Assembly: GCA_023433755.1 (NCBI GenBank)
Contig: JAEYUA010000223.1
Span: forward strand, 1-6,802
Source of the DNA: Bacteroidota bacterium
Lineage (GTDB): Bacteria; Bacteroidota; Bacteroidia; Chitinophagales; Chitinophagaceae
Direction of reading: 5' to 3'
DNA length: 6,802 nucleotides
In this document: positions 1-6,611 of the stretch, in pieces
Layout of the letters: the number at the start of each line of letters is the position of its first letter
How positions within the stretch are numbered: position 1 is the first letter of the stretch
The notes under the pieces: generated by a model
Told to the model about the DNA's origin: nothing
The model's database searches: none
The model's input: the letters and a program-made list of their open reading frames with translations, nothing else
Program-made: the position numbers and the translations under genes

Positions 1-339
1 GCTTTCCGGTTTGCGGGAAGCCACTTCTTCTTCATTGATGACAGCCTTTCCCTCTTCCAGGTATTCCTTTAAAAATTCACGGATGGCGGGAATTACATCT
101 GACCAGTCCGTATCAGGGGTTTTGGTAAGGGTCACAAAATTGGAGGCAATGAAAACGGATTTGATGAAAGGGAAACCAAACAATTCCACAGCAAGCGGAG
201 AGGGTTTGGCAGTTTCAACATCCGGGAAATCAATGCTTTTACCGGGATAAAGAAGTTTATTGGCTACAAACTTCATCGTCTCCGGGTTGGGAGTCATTTC
301 AGTGTATATGCTGATAATTGGGTTGCCTGTCTTGATCAT
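1..339 (-). CDS. nfu: NifU/Nfu-family iron-sulfur cluster protein, N-terminal part (C-terminus outside window)
   Basis: The minus strand reads open from an ATG at 339-337 to the window edge: 113 codons and no stop. An in-frame TAA at 351-349 precedes the ATG, so this start is well fixed. Residues 11-25 (IYTEMTPNPETMKFV), the GFPFIKSVFIASNFVTLTK-like stretch around 55-73 and W79 with the following PAIREFL helix match the Nfu N-terminal domain of NifU-like proteins. In that family the N-domain is followed by a NifU C-terminal domain with a CxxC motif that binds a transient Fe-S cluster and passes it to client proteins in the cytoplasm. That half would lie beyond base 1 and is not seen. The last visible residues (about 95-113) are charged and look like the interdomain linker. 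No Shine-Dalgarno sequence is present. It is divergent from the secreted-protein gene and has no visible functional link to it. Confidence 0.88.
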   Translation of the reverse strand, partial: MIKTGNPIISIYTEMTPNPETMKFVANKLLYPGKSIDFPDVETAKPSPLAVELFGFPFIKSVFIASNFVTLTKTPDTDWSDVIPAIREFLKEYLEEGKAVINEEEVASRKPES

Positions 340-343
340 GCAG

Positions 344-351
344 CAAAATTA
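344..351 (-). promoter_or_regulatory. Candidate -7 promoter element for the nfu gene
   Basis: On the minus strand this reads TAATTTTG, a full match to the Bacteroidota -7 consensus TAnnTTTG. It ends only four bases before the nfu ATG, so if used, transcription would begin at or inside the start codon region. A TTTC at 377-374 (minus) is a weak -33 candidate with a 22-base spacer. A promoter farther upstream is equally possible. The motif is short and AT-rich, so a chance match is plausible. Confidence 0.25.
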
Positions 352-404
352 AGTATTAGCCGGCTCAATAGCTGAAAGGCCGGAAAAACATGCCGTTAAA
401 AAAT

Positions 405-443
405 TTAGGCCTAATTGAGTAAAACAGGGCCTATTATGTAGGC
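405..443. repeat. Two adjacent palindromes in the nfu / secreted-protein divergent region
   Basis: TTAGGCCTAA at 405-414 is a perfect 10-bp palindrome. Just downstream, GCCTA (429-433) and TAGGC (439-443) form a 5-bp inverted repeat around a 5-base spacer. Both share the core AGGCCTA/GGCCTA. They lie in the 273-base region between two divergent genes, where operator sites are common, but nothing identifies a regulator. They could also be chance structures or part of a weak transcription stop. The rest of 340-612 is AT-rich and shows no further gene. Confidence 0.3.
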
Positions 444-566
444 GCAGCAAAATTTTTTTTAGGGCGGAGTCAGCAATTACACTTAAATATGGTGTTTTTA
501 CGCATAAAAACTAAAAATATGTAAGTAGAAGCCCTTAAGACCCCTAGTATTTTTCGCAGACAAAAT

Positions 567-574
567 TATCTTTG
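567..574 (+). promoter_or_regulatory. Candidate -7 promoter element for the T9SS cargo gene
   Basis: TATCTTTG at 567-574 matches the Bacteroidota -7 consensus TAnnTTTG at every defined position. It lies 38 bases before the ATG at 613, giving a plausible 5' leader of about 30 bases. No good TTG/TTTG -33 element is seen at the usual 19-21 base spacing, which lowers confidence. Confidence 0.42.
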
Positions 575-612
575 ATGCTCCAATCCAAGGAAAAGCACTA
601 AACCGTACTATT

Positions 613-2022
613 ATGAAATTGATTTACAACCGCCTTCACAGGCAGATCCTTGCCGGATTGGGTCTACTCATTTCACCATTCCTTGTCCAGGCCCAGGCCA
701 TTTCCGGGGTCATCACTGATTATAATGGATTCTGGAAAACTTCTTCTTCTTCTCTCAATACCATTAAACCGGATAACAGCCATAATCTTTTGGCCTTTAC
801 CTATAACGGAAAACAATATTCCACGGGTGTCAATGACGCGCTTCTTAGCAGCCGTGGCGAAACTTATATTCCCAGTGATTTCTGGGCGCTACCTGTAGCA
901 CAGATCACGGGAACCATCAACAACAATACAAAAGCTGGTTTCGGTGCTTTGTATGATGGGGTTTATAATGGTCCGGGTGTACAGCCCCCCGCCTATGGCG
1001 TATCAATGTATCTCACTGATGGCATCAAAGGATTAAACATCGGTACCTGTATTGCCAATCTTCCCTCAGGCAACATGAATTTTTCCATTTCAAATATCCA
1101 GGCCTCAAGCATAGGTGATGGGATTCCTGATATCGTGGTCACCCAGATCGCTGATCCTTCCGGATCTTCGGACCGTTATGAATTCACAGATGAAAATGGT
1201 GTGAGGATCGGCAATTTCAAGGATATCGTGTTCACCCATATACCACCTATTGCCAACTGGACCGCTGATTTTTATGAGGCTAAAGTAAATCCCCTACAGC
1301 TTACAAACGGTTATACCCAAACAGACAGGCCCATGAGGTTGTGGTCGGCTGACCTGTCTGAATTTGGTTTAACTGCAGCGAACATTCACCTCGTGAGAAA
1401 TTTCAAGATCAACCTTTCCGGTCAAAGTGATGTGGCTTTCGTGGCGTATAACAATACCAGTGTTACATTCAGGAATGCTCTTCCAGTTCAATACAGTCTG
1501 TTCAAGGGCCAGGTGATCAATAGCCAGGTGAAACTGATCTGGCAGACAGTCTCCGAACAGGATGCTGATAAGTTTATCATTGAAAGAAGCACTGATGGTA
1601 CAAATTTCAAAGAGATTGGTGTGGTAAAGGCTAAGAACAAAGCTATCACGGTAAACGATTATTCTTTTACTGATCTGAGTCCCGCTGCCGGCAAAAATTA
1701 TTACAGGCTGAAGCAGGTTGATCTTGATGGCAGCTACAATAATAAAAGCACGGTGGTTAGTATCACTGCAGGCAAAGAATTTAAGAACCTGCAGGTATTT
1801 CCCAATCCTGCAAAAGGAAATGTTTTTGTAGACCACCTGCAAGCAGGCGAAAGAGATATCATCTCCATTTACAATGCGGCTGGTAATTTGGTTAAGCAGG
1901 TGCAATCAGCAAAGGGCACGGTGCAAACGAGAGTTGATATTAGCACCCTGAAAGCTGGCGCTTATTATTTAGTATACCAGGAGGAAGAAAAAAAGGCCAG
2001 TGTGAGTTTTGTGGTGCAGTAG
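613..2022 (+). CDS. Secreted protein with type IX secretion C-terminal sorting domain (T9SS cargo)
   Basis: This is a 469-residue protein. Residues 1-29 form a Sec signal peptide: basic start, hydrophobic core ILAGLGLLISPFLV, and an AQA cleavage region near 27-29. Residues 30 to about 290 are a beta-rich, Gly/Asn/Ser-rich module that I cannot assign to a family. It contains a single cysteine (C146) and no recognisable catalytic motif. Residues about 291-385 resemble the fibronectin-III-like sandwich that often precedes T9SS tails (VKLIWQTVSEQDADKFIIERS, then YYRLKQVDLDG). Residues 392-469 are a T9SS type A sorting domain: VFPNPAKGNVFVD, then ISIYNAAGNLVKQ, then ISTLKAGAYYLVY. In this family the tail directs export across the outer membrane and is removed during release or surface attachment. 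No Shine-Dalgarno sequence is present. The gene stands alone, divergent from nfu and convergent with the helicase. The role of the mature protein is unknown; adhesin, binding or structural functions are all possible. Confidence 0.9.
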   Translation: MKLIYNRLHRQILAGLGLLISPFLVQAQAISGVITDYNGFWKTSSSSLNTIKPDNSHNLLAFTYNGKQYSTGVNDALLSSRGETYIPSDFWALPVAQITGTINNNTKAGFGALYDGVYNGPGVQPPAYGVSMYLTDGIKGLNIGTCIANLPSGNMNFSISNIQASSIGDGIPDIVVTQIADPSGSSDRYEFTDENGVRIGNFKDIVFTHIPPIANWTADFYEAKVNPLQLTNGYTQTDRPMRLWSADLSEFGLTAANIHLVRNFKINLSGQSDVAFVAYNNTSVTFRNALPVQYSLFKGQVINSQVKLIWQTVSEQDADKFIIERSTDGTNFKEIGVVKAKNKAITVNDYSFTDLSPAAGKNYYRLKQVDLDGSYNNKSTVVSITAGKEFKNLQVFPNPAKGNVFVDHLQAGERDIISIYNAAGNLVKQVQSAKGTVQTRVDISTLKAGAYYLVYQEEEKKASVSFVVQ

Positions 2023-2099
2023 TTGGAACCTTGATTTATTGGATTTTGGGATTAGGAAGAAATAATGGAATCTTTTAGGCTGTGTAGTTACAGATGAAT

Positions 2100-2180
2100 T
2101 TACTTCCCGTCTTCCTGTCTTCCCGTCCTTTTTTTATTTATTAAAAGGTATAGCCGGGAAGGCGAGAAGACGGTAAGTAA
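2100..2180. repeat. Long imperfect inverted repeat (81-nt hairpin) between convergent genes
   Basis: Bases 2100-2125 pair with 2155-2180. In plus-strand RNA, 22 of 26 positions are Watson-Crick pairs, 2 are G-U and 2 are mismatched (2106/2174 and 2115/2165). In minus-strand RNA the two G-U pairs become A-C mismatches, so the plus transcript folds better. Inside the loop, CCTTTT (2127-2132) can pair with AAAAGG (2143-2148). The structure starts 77 bases after the T9SS cargo stop codon. No U-tract follows on either strand, so it is not a classical intrinsic terminator. It may be a processed 3' end, a barrier between convergent transcripts, or a small mobile or repetitive palindrome. Confidence 0.6.
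2103..2126 (+). repeat. Three tandem octamers CTTCCYGT
   Basis: CTTCCCGT (2103-2110), CTTCCTGT (2111-2118) and CTTCCCGT (2119-2126) lie end to end with one base difference. They make up nearly the whole left arm of the 2100-2180 hairpin. Degenerate reverse-complement copies make the right arm, which suggests that the hairpin arose from inverted short repeats. Confidence 0.6.
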
Positions 2181-2204
2181 CCTCTAAAATTCAAACAAGC
2201 TACC

Positions 2205-2253
2205 GACTTCCGACTTTTGACTTCTGACTTTTGACTTTTGAATTCTGCCTTCT
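2205..2253. repeat. Degenerate heptamer tandem array, seven units of 7 bp
   Basis: The units are GACTTCC, GACTTTT, GACTTCT, GACTTTT, GACTTTT, GAATTCT and GCCTTCT, with no gaps. Five keep GACTT and the last two are more worn. The array ends one base before the helicase stop codon (2255-2257), so it forms the beginning of the helicase 3' untranslated region. There it reads as a purine-rich run of AAAAGTC-like units. The 7-bp period does not fit coding sequence. Neither a hairpin nor a U-tract is evident. Confidence 0.75.
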
Positions 2254-2254
2254 C

Positions 2255-4585
2255 CTACCCCTTCACGATCATCAGCTTCGCATAATTCAGCATGATCTTT
2301 TTTTCACCATTTTTATCAAAGCTGATTGTGGCAACAGGGTTGTGTGCCGAGCCTTCCATTTTCACAATTTCTCCAAAACCAAATTTCTGGTGCTCCACCC
2401 GCATCCCTGCTTCCAGTTTGGTGATGTCACTCGGAATGAATTCCGCGGAAGGAACATGCGCCACTTCTTTTGGTTTGGTATTCCCGGTGATGAGTGTAGA
2501 AACAAAACTTTTTTCTTTTGGTGGCGTATGGCCCCCGCTGTTACCAAAACCTCTTTGCATTCTTTCGAAGGCACTACCCATTAAGCCGGAATTGGTCTGG
2601 TTCTTTACGCCGCCACCAGCAAAACTTTTATCGATATAGGCCTGGGGAATTTCTTCAATGAAGCGGCTTTGATCGCTTTGAATAAGCGAACCGAATTTAT
2701 AGCGGGTATTCGCATAACTCAGGTACAGCTTTTTCTTGGCTCTTGTGATAGCGACATAGAATAACCTTCGCTCTTCTTCCAGTTCTTCCCTGGTATTAAT
2801 GCTCATGGCATTGGGAAATAAACCTTCTTCAAGTCCGCCAACAAAAACCACCGGGAATTCCAGTCCCTTGGCGGCATGTATGGTCATAAGTTTTACCGTG
2901 TCGGCATGCGGATCTTTTTCATCAGCATCGGTCAGCAGTGTGATCTGCTGCAGGTAAGCGCCGAGGCTTTTATCTCCCACCTCACCGCTTTCTTCACTCA
3001 TGGGTGTTTCGGTGAATTCTTTGATGGAGTTCAGCAATTCCTGTACGTTCTCATAACGCTGAACACCTTCGGTGCTTTTATCATTAAAAAGTTCTTTGAC
3101 GAAATTGGTTTGTTTACCTACATGGAATGCCACATCATAAGCATTCTTTGTCTGCAGCATGCTATGAAAACTTTTGATCATCAGCACAAATTCTTCAATG
3201 GCCTGGAGGGTGCCGGCTTTGAAGCCAAACATAGGCGCGCTTTCCAGCACCTGCCACATGCTGATATTATGTTCATTGGCCGAAAGGATGGCACGGTCAA
3301 CGGAGGTCTTGCCAATACCACGAACAGGATAGTTGATGATGCGCTTCAAAGCTTCCTCATCGCGCGGGTTCACAATCACGCGGAGGTAGGCCACGTAATC
3401 CTTGATCTCTTTTCGCTGGTAGAATGAAATGCCGCCATAGATGGTGTAAGGAATGTTCATGCGGCGCAGACTTTCCTCGAAGGAACGGCTCTGTGCGTTG
3501 GTGCGGTAGAGGATGGCAAAATCCTTATTCGCGTAATGATTGCGCAGGCGTTGCTCCTGGATCTGGTCGGCAACAAATTTTCCCTCGTCATTATCGGTCA
3601 TGGTGCGCACGAGGCGGATCTTTTCTCCTTCAGCATTTTCAGTGAAAAGCGTTTTCGGTATCTGGCCTTTGTTATTGCTGATCACTTCATTGGCGATGCT
3701 TAAGATATTCTGTGTGCTGCGGTAGTTCTGTTCCAGCTTGATCACTTTCACTTCATCATAATCTTTCTGGAACTGCAGGATGTTCTGGATGGTGGCGCCG
3801 CGGAAGGAATAGATGCTTTGTGCGTCATCACCTACTACGCATACATTTTCATTTACAGAGCCAATGAGTTTGATGATTTCGTACTGGGCCGGGTTGGTAT
3901 CCTGGTACTCATCGATCATCACGTATTTGAATTTGTGCTGGTATTTATGCAGCACTTGGGGAAAGGTTTTGAGAAGCTCGTACATTTTAAAGAGCAGGTC
4001 ATCAAAATCCATAGCCCCATTCTTGAAACAGCGTTTGCTGTACGCATCATAGATCTGGCCGATCATTGGGCGGTTGGCGCGCATGTCTTCCTGCTGGATG
4101 GAATAATCTGTAATGTATTCAGCCGGTCCTACCAGCGCATTTTTTGCCGCCGAAATGCGGTTGTATACCACGTTGGGTTTATAATGCTGCGGATCGAGGT
4201 TCAATTCATTGGTCACCGCTTTCACCACGCTTTTGGCATCATCGGTATCATAAATGGTAAAGGAGTTGGGATAGCCGATCCGGTGTGCTTCCGCGCGAAG
4301 GATGCGGGCGAAAACAGAGTGAAAGGTTCCGATATACAAATTGCGGGCTTCGCGGTTACCCAGTATGTGTTCCACCCTTTCCTTCATTTCTGCCGCTGCC
4401 TTATTGGTAAAAGTGAGGGCCAGGATGTTAAAGGCATCCACACCTTTCGACAGCAGGTGAGCGATGCGGGTGGTCAGCACCTTGGTCTTGCCGCTGCCGG
4501 CGCCCGCCACGATCATTAGTGGCCCTTCAGTGGTCAGTACGGCATCACGCTGCCTTTCATTCAATCCCTTCAGGTAATCTTGCAT
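2255..4585 (-). CDS. pcrA: UvrD/PcrA-type ATP-dependent DNA helicase (superfamily 1A)
   Basis: From the ATG at 4585-4583 this is a 776-residue 3'-5' DNA helicase, a normal length for UvrD/PcrA. Motifs in order: Q motif LNERQRDAV (Q12); Walker A GAGSGKT at 28-34 (K33); Ia TFTNKAAAEM at 58-67; II IDEYQD with D225/E226; III GDDAQSIYSFRGA at 252-264; IV EQNYRST at 285-291; V TIHAAKGLEF from 568; VI EEERRLFYVAITRAKK from 603. After a Gly/Ser-rich linker (about 653-720), residues 724-776 form the C-terminal Tudor-like domain (GMRVEHQKFGFGEIV ... KIMLNYAKLMIV), which in PcrA/UvrD contacts RNA polymerase. The expected role is nucleotide excision repair, removal of proteins from DNA and relief of transcription-replication conflict. 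The reading frame stays open to an ATG at 4771, but homology begins at MQDYLKGLNERQRDAV, so the inner ATG is preferred. The protein appears intact. Calling it pcrA rather than uvrD is convention. Confidence 0.95.
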   Translation of the reverse strand: MQDYLKGLNERQRDAVLTTEGPLMIVAGAGSGKTKVLTTRIAHLLSKGVDAFNILALTFTNKAAAEMKERVEHILGNREARNLYIGTFHSVFARILRAEAHRIGYPNSFTIYDTDDAKSVVKAVTNELNLDPQHYKPNVVYNRISAAKNALVGPAEYITDYSIQQEDMRANRPMIGQIYDAYSKRCFKNGAMDFDDLLFKMYELLKTFPQVLHKYQHKFKYVMIDEYQDTNPAQYEIIKLIGSVNENVCVVGDDAQSIYSFRGATIQNILQFQKDYDEVKVIKLEQNYRSTQNILSIANEVISNNKGQIPKTLFTENAEGEKIRLVRTMTDNDEGKFVADQIQEQRLRNHYANKDFAILYRTNAQSRSFEESLRRMNIPYTIYGGISFYQRKEIKDYVAYLRVIVNPRDEEALKRIINYPVRGIGKTSVDRAILSANEHNISMWQVLESAPMFGFKAGTLQAIEEFVLMIKSFHSMLQTKNAYDVAFHVGKQTNFVKELFNDKSTEGVQRYENVQELLNSIKEFTETPMSEESGEVGDKSLGAYLQQITLLTDADEKDPHADTVKLMTIHAAKGLEFPVVFVGGLEEGLFPNAMSINTREELEEERRLFYVAITRAKKKLYLSYANTRYKFGSLIQSDQSRFIEEIPQAYIDKSFAGGGVKNQTNSGLMGSAFERMQRGFGNSGGHTPPKEKSFVSTLITGNTKPKEVAHVPSAEFIPSDITKLEAGMRVEHQKFGFGEIVKMEGSAHNPVATISFDKNGEKKIMLNYAKLMIVKG

Positions 4586-4801
4586 AAATTTCACTGGACT
4601 TTTTGGCACATCAGGATAGCGGCCGGTCGAAACAGCGAAGGTAAAAATATTCGGGCGGGTTTGGTGAGGAAATACGCCGTGACTAACGATTGTTTTCCCA
4701 CATTCCAGGACAATTCTGACCTTTTTTTGGTAACGATTAGATGAATATTTACCTGCAATTTTTTCTCCCAAGGAAACACTCAGGGCTATTTCCTTTTTTC
4801 G

Positions 4802-4815
4802 GAAAGGTATTTTTC
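4802..4815. promoter_or_regulatory. Possible overlapping divergent -7 elements between helicase and L,D-transpeptidase genes
   Basis: The plus strand reads TATTTTTC at 4808-4815 and the minus strand reads TACCTTTC at 4809-4802. Each is one base from TAnnTTTG, and they share the central TA. No TTG -33 partner is clear on either side. On the helicase side the leader would exceed 200 bases, and TACCTTCG at 4644-4637 (minus) is a closer alternative. This is weak evidence. The remainder of 4586-4880 is pyrimidine-rich on the plus strand near 4825-4855 and shows no other gene. Confidence 0.15.
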
Positions 4816-4850
4816 ATCAATATCATCCTTTTACCCGCCCCATCCTTTCT

Positions 4851-4879
4851 CCCCGGCACGCGCTTTGTAAAATCCGGGG
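4851..4879 (+). promoter_or_regulatory. Inverted repeat abutting the L,D-transpeptidase start codon
   Basis: CCCCGG (4851-4856) and CCGGGG (4874-4879) are perfect inverted copies around a 17-base loop. The right arm ends one base before the ATG at 4881. If transcription starts upstream of 4851, the hairpin would sit over the ribosome-entry region and could limit translation. It could also be a DNA site or chance. Confidence 0.25.
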
Positions 4880-4880
4880 T

Positions 4881-6500
4881 ATGAAAAAGATGATGACAGG
4901 ATTGGCAGCAGTTGTTTTACTCAGCTCCTGCACACAGGTGGCCGGTTGGTTCGGCACAAATGAAGACAGCGTGAATGTGAATATGGACAGTGCGTCCTAC
5001 ATGGCTTTTGCCCCGGACAAATCAATCACGGCGGCCAATGCCTATTCAGATCTTTTCCTCGACAGTGCTGCCATCAGCGCTTATGCAAGGGAAAAAAACC
5101 TGCCGGATTCAACGGTAAGGCAACTCAATAATTTTTACATGATCCGCAATTACCAGTATGCCTGGTTCGCCAGCGATGGACCCACTGAACCGGCCCGTGG
5201 ACTGTGGAGTCTTGACCAAGGCGTGCATGAAGCAGGTAAAGATTCACTTTCTGAACTACAGGAAACCATGGACAGCCTGCTCCAGGGTGATTCCTTGCGG
5301 ATTGCAGCGGCTGACAGTGGCCTGGTGGAAACGGAGCTGGCGCTCACAGAAAGACTGATTCAATATGCAGCGCAGCATCCTGATCATATCAATGCACGAT
5401 CCATCTATTACCTGGTGCCTGCCAAAAAACAGGATGCCATGGAACTGGCGGATTCGCTGATCAATAAACAGAAGGATACAACATTTTATGCTTCCAATAG
5501 TTTGTACGGCCAATTGAAGGCGCAGCTAAAAACCTATTATGATATTGTTCAGAAAGGAGGGTGGACTGCAATCCCTGCGGTTAAAGGCCTGGAGAAGGGC
5601 AGTAGTCATCCCGCCATCAGCGCCATCAAAAAAAGGCTGGCCATGACGGGTGAATACCCCGCGGCAGATACCTCCTCGGTATATTCAGATTCATTGATGA
5701 ATGCCATAAAAATTTTCCAGGAGCATCATGGTTTTGAGCCAACGGGTATGCTGAGCGATTCCCTGATCGCGCAAATGAATATTCCCGCAACTGAAAGGCT
5801 GGAACAGATCCTCCTTAATATGAACAGGGCCTTATGGATGCCACCTGCCAAAGACAGCAGCCGCATCGTGGTGGATATACCCGCGCAGATGTTGTATGTG
5901 TACAGCGACAGCGGGAAGGTGATGGAAATGCCGGTAATTGTAGGTAAGGAAGGTGATGGCACCGTGATGTTCAACAGCAGCATTAGCAAAATTGTTTTCA
6001 ATCCTGCATGGAATATTCCGGAAAGTATTGTGAGGGAGGAGATCCTGCCGAAGATGAAGACTGATGCCACTTACCTGAAGAAAAAGAATATGGAGATCGT
6101 AAGCCAGGGTGAGGTGCCGGTGATCAGGCAGTTACCGGGCAGGGATAATCCTTTGGGCAGGATCAAATTCCTTTTCCCGAATGCACATGATATTTATTTG
6201 CATGATACGCCCGATAAATCAGCCTTCGCTAAAAATGAAAGAGCATTGAGCCATGGATGTATAAGGGTTGCGGATGCGGAAAAACTCGCCAGCTACCTGT
6301 TGAACGGTGAGGCAGGATGGGACGCGGCTAAAATCAAATCAGCCATGAATGGCAGCCAGGAAGAAACAGTTGATCTGAAAATGACACACCCGGTGTCAAT
6401 TACCTACCTCACGGTTTGGGTTGATGAGAAGGGACAGGCCCGGTTCCGCAACGATATTTATGGTCATGATAAGACAGCAAGGGAAAGGATGTTTTCATAA
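4881..6500 (+). CDS. YcbB-like L,D-transpeptidase lipoprotein (peptidoglycan 3-3 cross-linking)
   Basis: A 539-residue protein. Residues 1-17 are a lipoprotein signal ending in the lipobox LSSC (C17), so it should be lipid-anchored in the envelope. TQVAG follows the cysteine, with no acidic surface-export signal, which suggests a periplasm-facing position (inference). Residues about 80-95 (LNNFYMIRNYQYAWF) match the N-terminal scaffold of YcbB/LdtD-type enzymes. Residues about 238-300 form a peptidoglycan-binding domain (AIKKRLAMTGEY ... AIKIFQEHHGFEPTGML). Residues about 328-475 are the YkuD catalytic domain: IVFNPAWNIPESI at 371-383, H441 in YLHDTP, and SHGCIRV at 457-463 with catalytic C460. 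H441 and S457 are separated by 15 residues, inside the family spacing. Such enzymes join diaminopimelate residues of neighbouring stems (3-3 cross-links) and are inhibited by carbapenems as a family. The gene is divergent from the helicase, has no Shine-Dalgarno sequence and ends in its own terminator, so it is probably monocistronic. Confidence 0.93.
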   Translation: MKKMMTGLAAVVLLSSCTQVAGWFGTNEDSVNVNMDSASYMAFAPDKSITAANAYSDLFLDSAAISAYAREKNLPDSTVRQLNNFYMIRNYQYAWFASDGPTEPARGLWSLDQGVHEAGKDSLSELQETMDSLLQGDSLRIAAADSGLVETELALTERLIQYAAQHPDHINARSIYYLVPAKKQDAMELADSLINKQKDTTFYASNSLYGQLKAQLKTYYDIVQKGGWTAIPAVKGLEKGSSHPAISAIKKRLAMTGEYPAADTSSVYSDSLMNAIKIFQEHHGFEPTGMLSDSLIAQMNIPATERLEQILLNMNRALWMPPAKDSSRIVVDIPAQMLYVYSDSGKVMEMPVIVGKEGDGTVMFNSSISKIVFNPAWNIPESIVREEILPKMKTDATYLKKKNMEIVSQGEVPVIRQLPGRDNPLGRIKFLFPNAHDIYLHDTPDKSAFAKNERALSHGCIRVADAEKLASYLLNGEAGWDAAKIKSAMNGSQEETVDLKMTHPVSITYLTVWVDEKGQARFRNDIYGHDKTARERMFS

Positions 6501-6515
6501 ATAGGGTTTTATATG

Positions 6516-6543
6516 AAGCCGGTGAGAAATCACCGGCTTTTTT
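6516..6543 (+). terminator. Rho-independent terminator after the L,D-transpeptidase gene
   Basis: AAGCCGGTGA (6516-6525) and TCACCGGCTT (6530-6539) form a perfect 10-bp stem with a GAAA tetraloop (GNRA type). It runs into six T residues (6538-6543). It begins 15 bases after the stop codon at 6498-6500 and should separate this gene from the downstream lipoprotein gene. Confidence 0.93.
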
Positions 6544-6570
6544 GATTAAACAAGGTAATCATTCGAATGC

Positions 6571-6578
6571 AACGTTTG
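6571..6578 (+). promoter_or_regulatory. Candidate -7 promoter element for the downstream lipoprotein gene
   Basis: AACGTTTG is one base from TAnnTTTG and lies 33 bases before the ATG at 6612, just after the terminator, where a new promoter is expected. The nearest TTTG upstream (6541-6544) is 26 bases away, longer than the usual 19-21. If used, it would place the transcript start downstream of the alternative ATG at 6567. Confidence 0.2.
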
Positions 6579-6611
6579 TTGGAATTGGTCTGTCAAATTC
6601 AAAATGATAGC

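Noticed and set aside
11..250. Plus-strand open frame of 79 codons at the window start
   Set aside because: It lies wholly opposite the nfu frame, which has strong family similarity. The plus-strand translation has no recognisable features.
1369..1905. Minus-strand open frame of 178 codons inside the T9SS cargo gene
   Set aside because: It is antisense to the fibronectin-like and sorting domains, which are clearly coding, and its translation resembles no family.
2100..2180. Classical bidirectional rho-independent terminator
   Set aside because: The stem is strong, but neither strand has a U-tract after it, and the 29-base region between the arms is large. It is kept as a repeat/hairpin only.
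2205..2253. CRISPR-like array
   Set aside because: The repeat units are 7 bp with no spacers, so this is a simple tandem repeat.
3818..4519. Plus-strand open frame of 233 codons opposite the helicase
   Set aside because: It is a shadow of the motif-complete helicase frame, His/Phe-rich in composition as antisense frames often are. The 2876-3427 frame was rejected for the same reason.
4586..4771. Longer helicase start at 4771
   Set aside because: Family similarity begins at the inner ATG (4585). The extension lies in the divergent intergenic region and has no helicase-like sequence.
6567..6611. Earlier in-frame ATG for the last lipoprotein
   Set aside because: It would put 15 polar and mixed residues before an otherwise ideal lipoprotein signal peptide, and a candidate -7 element lies downstream of it.
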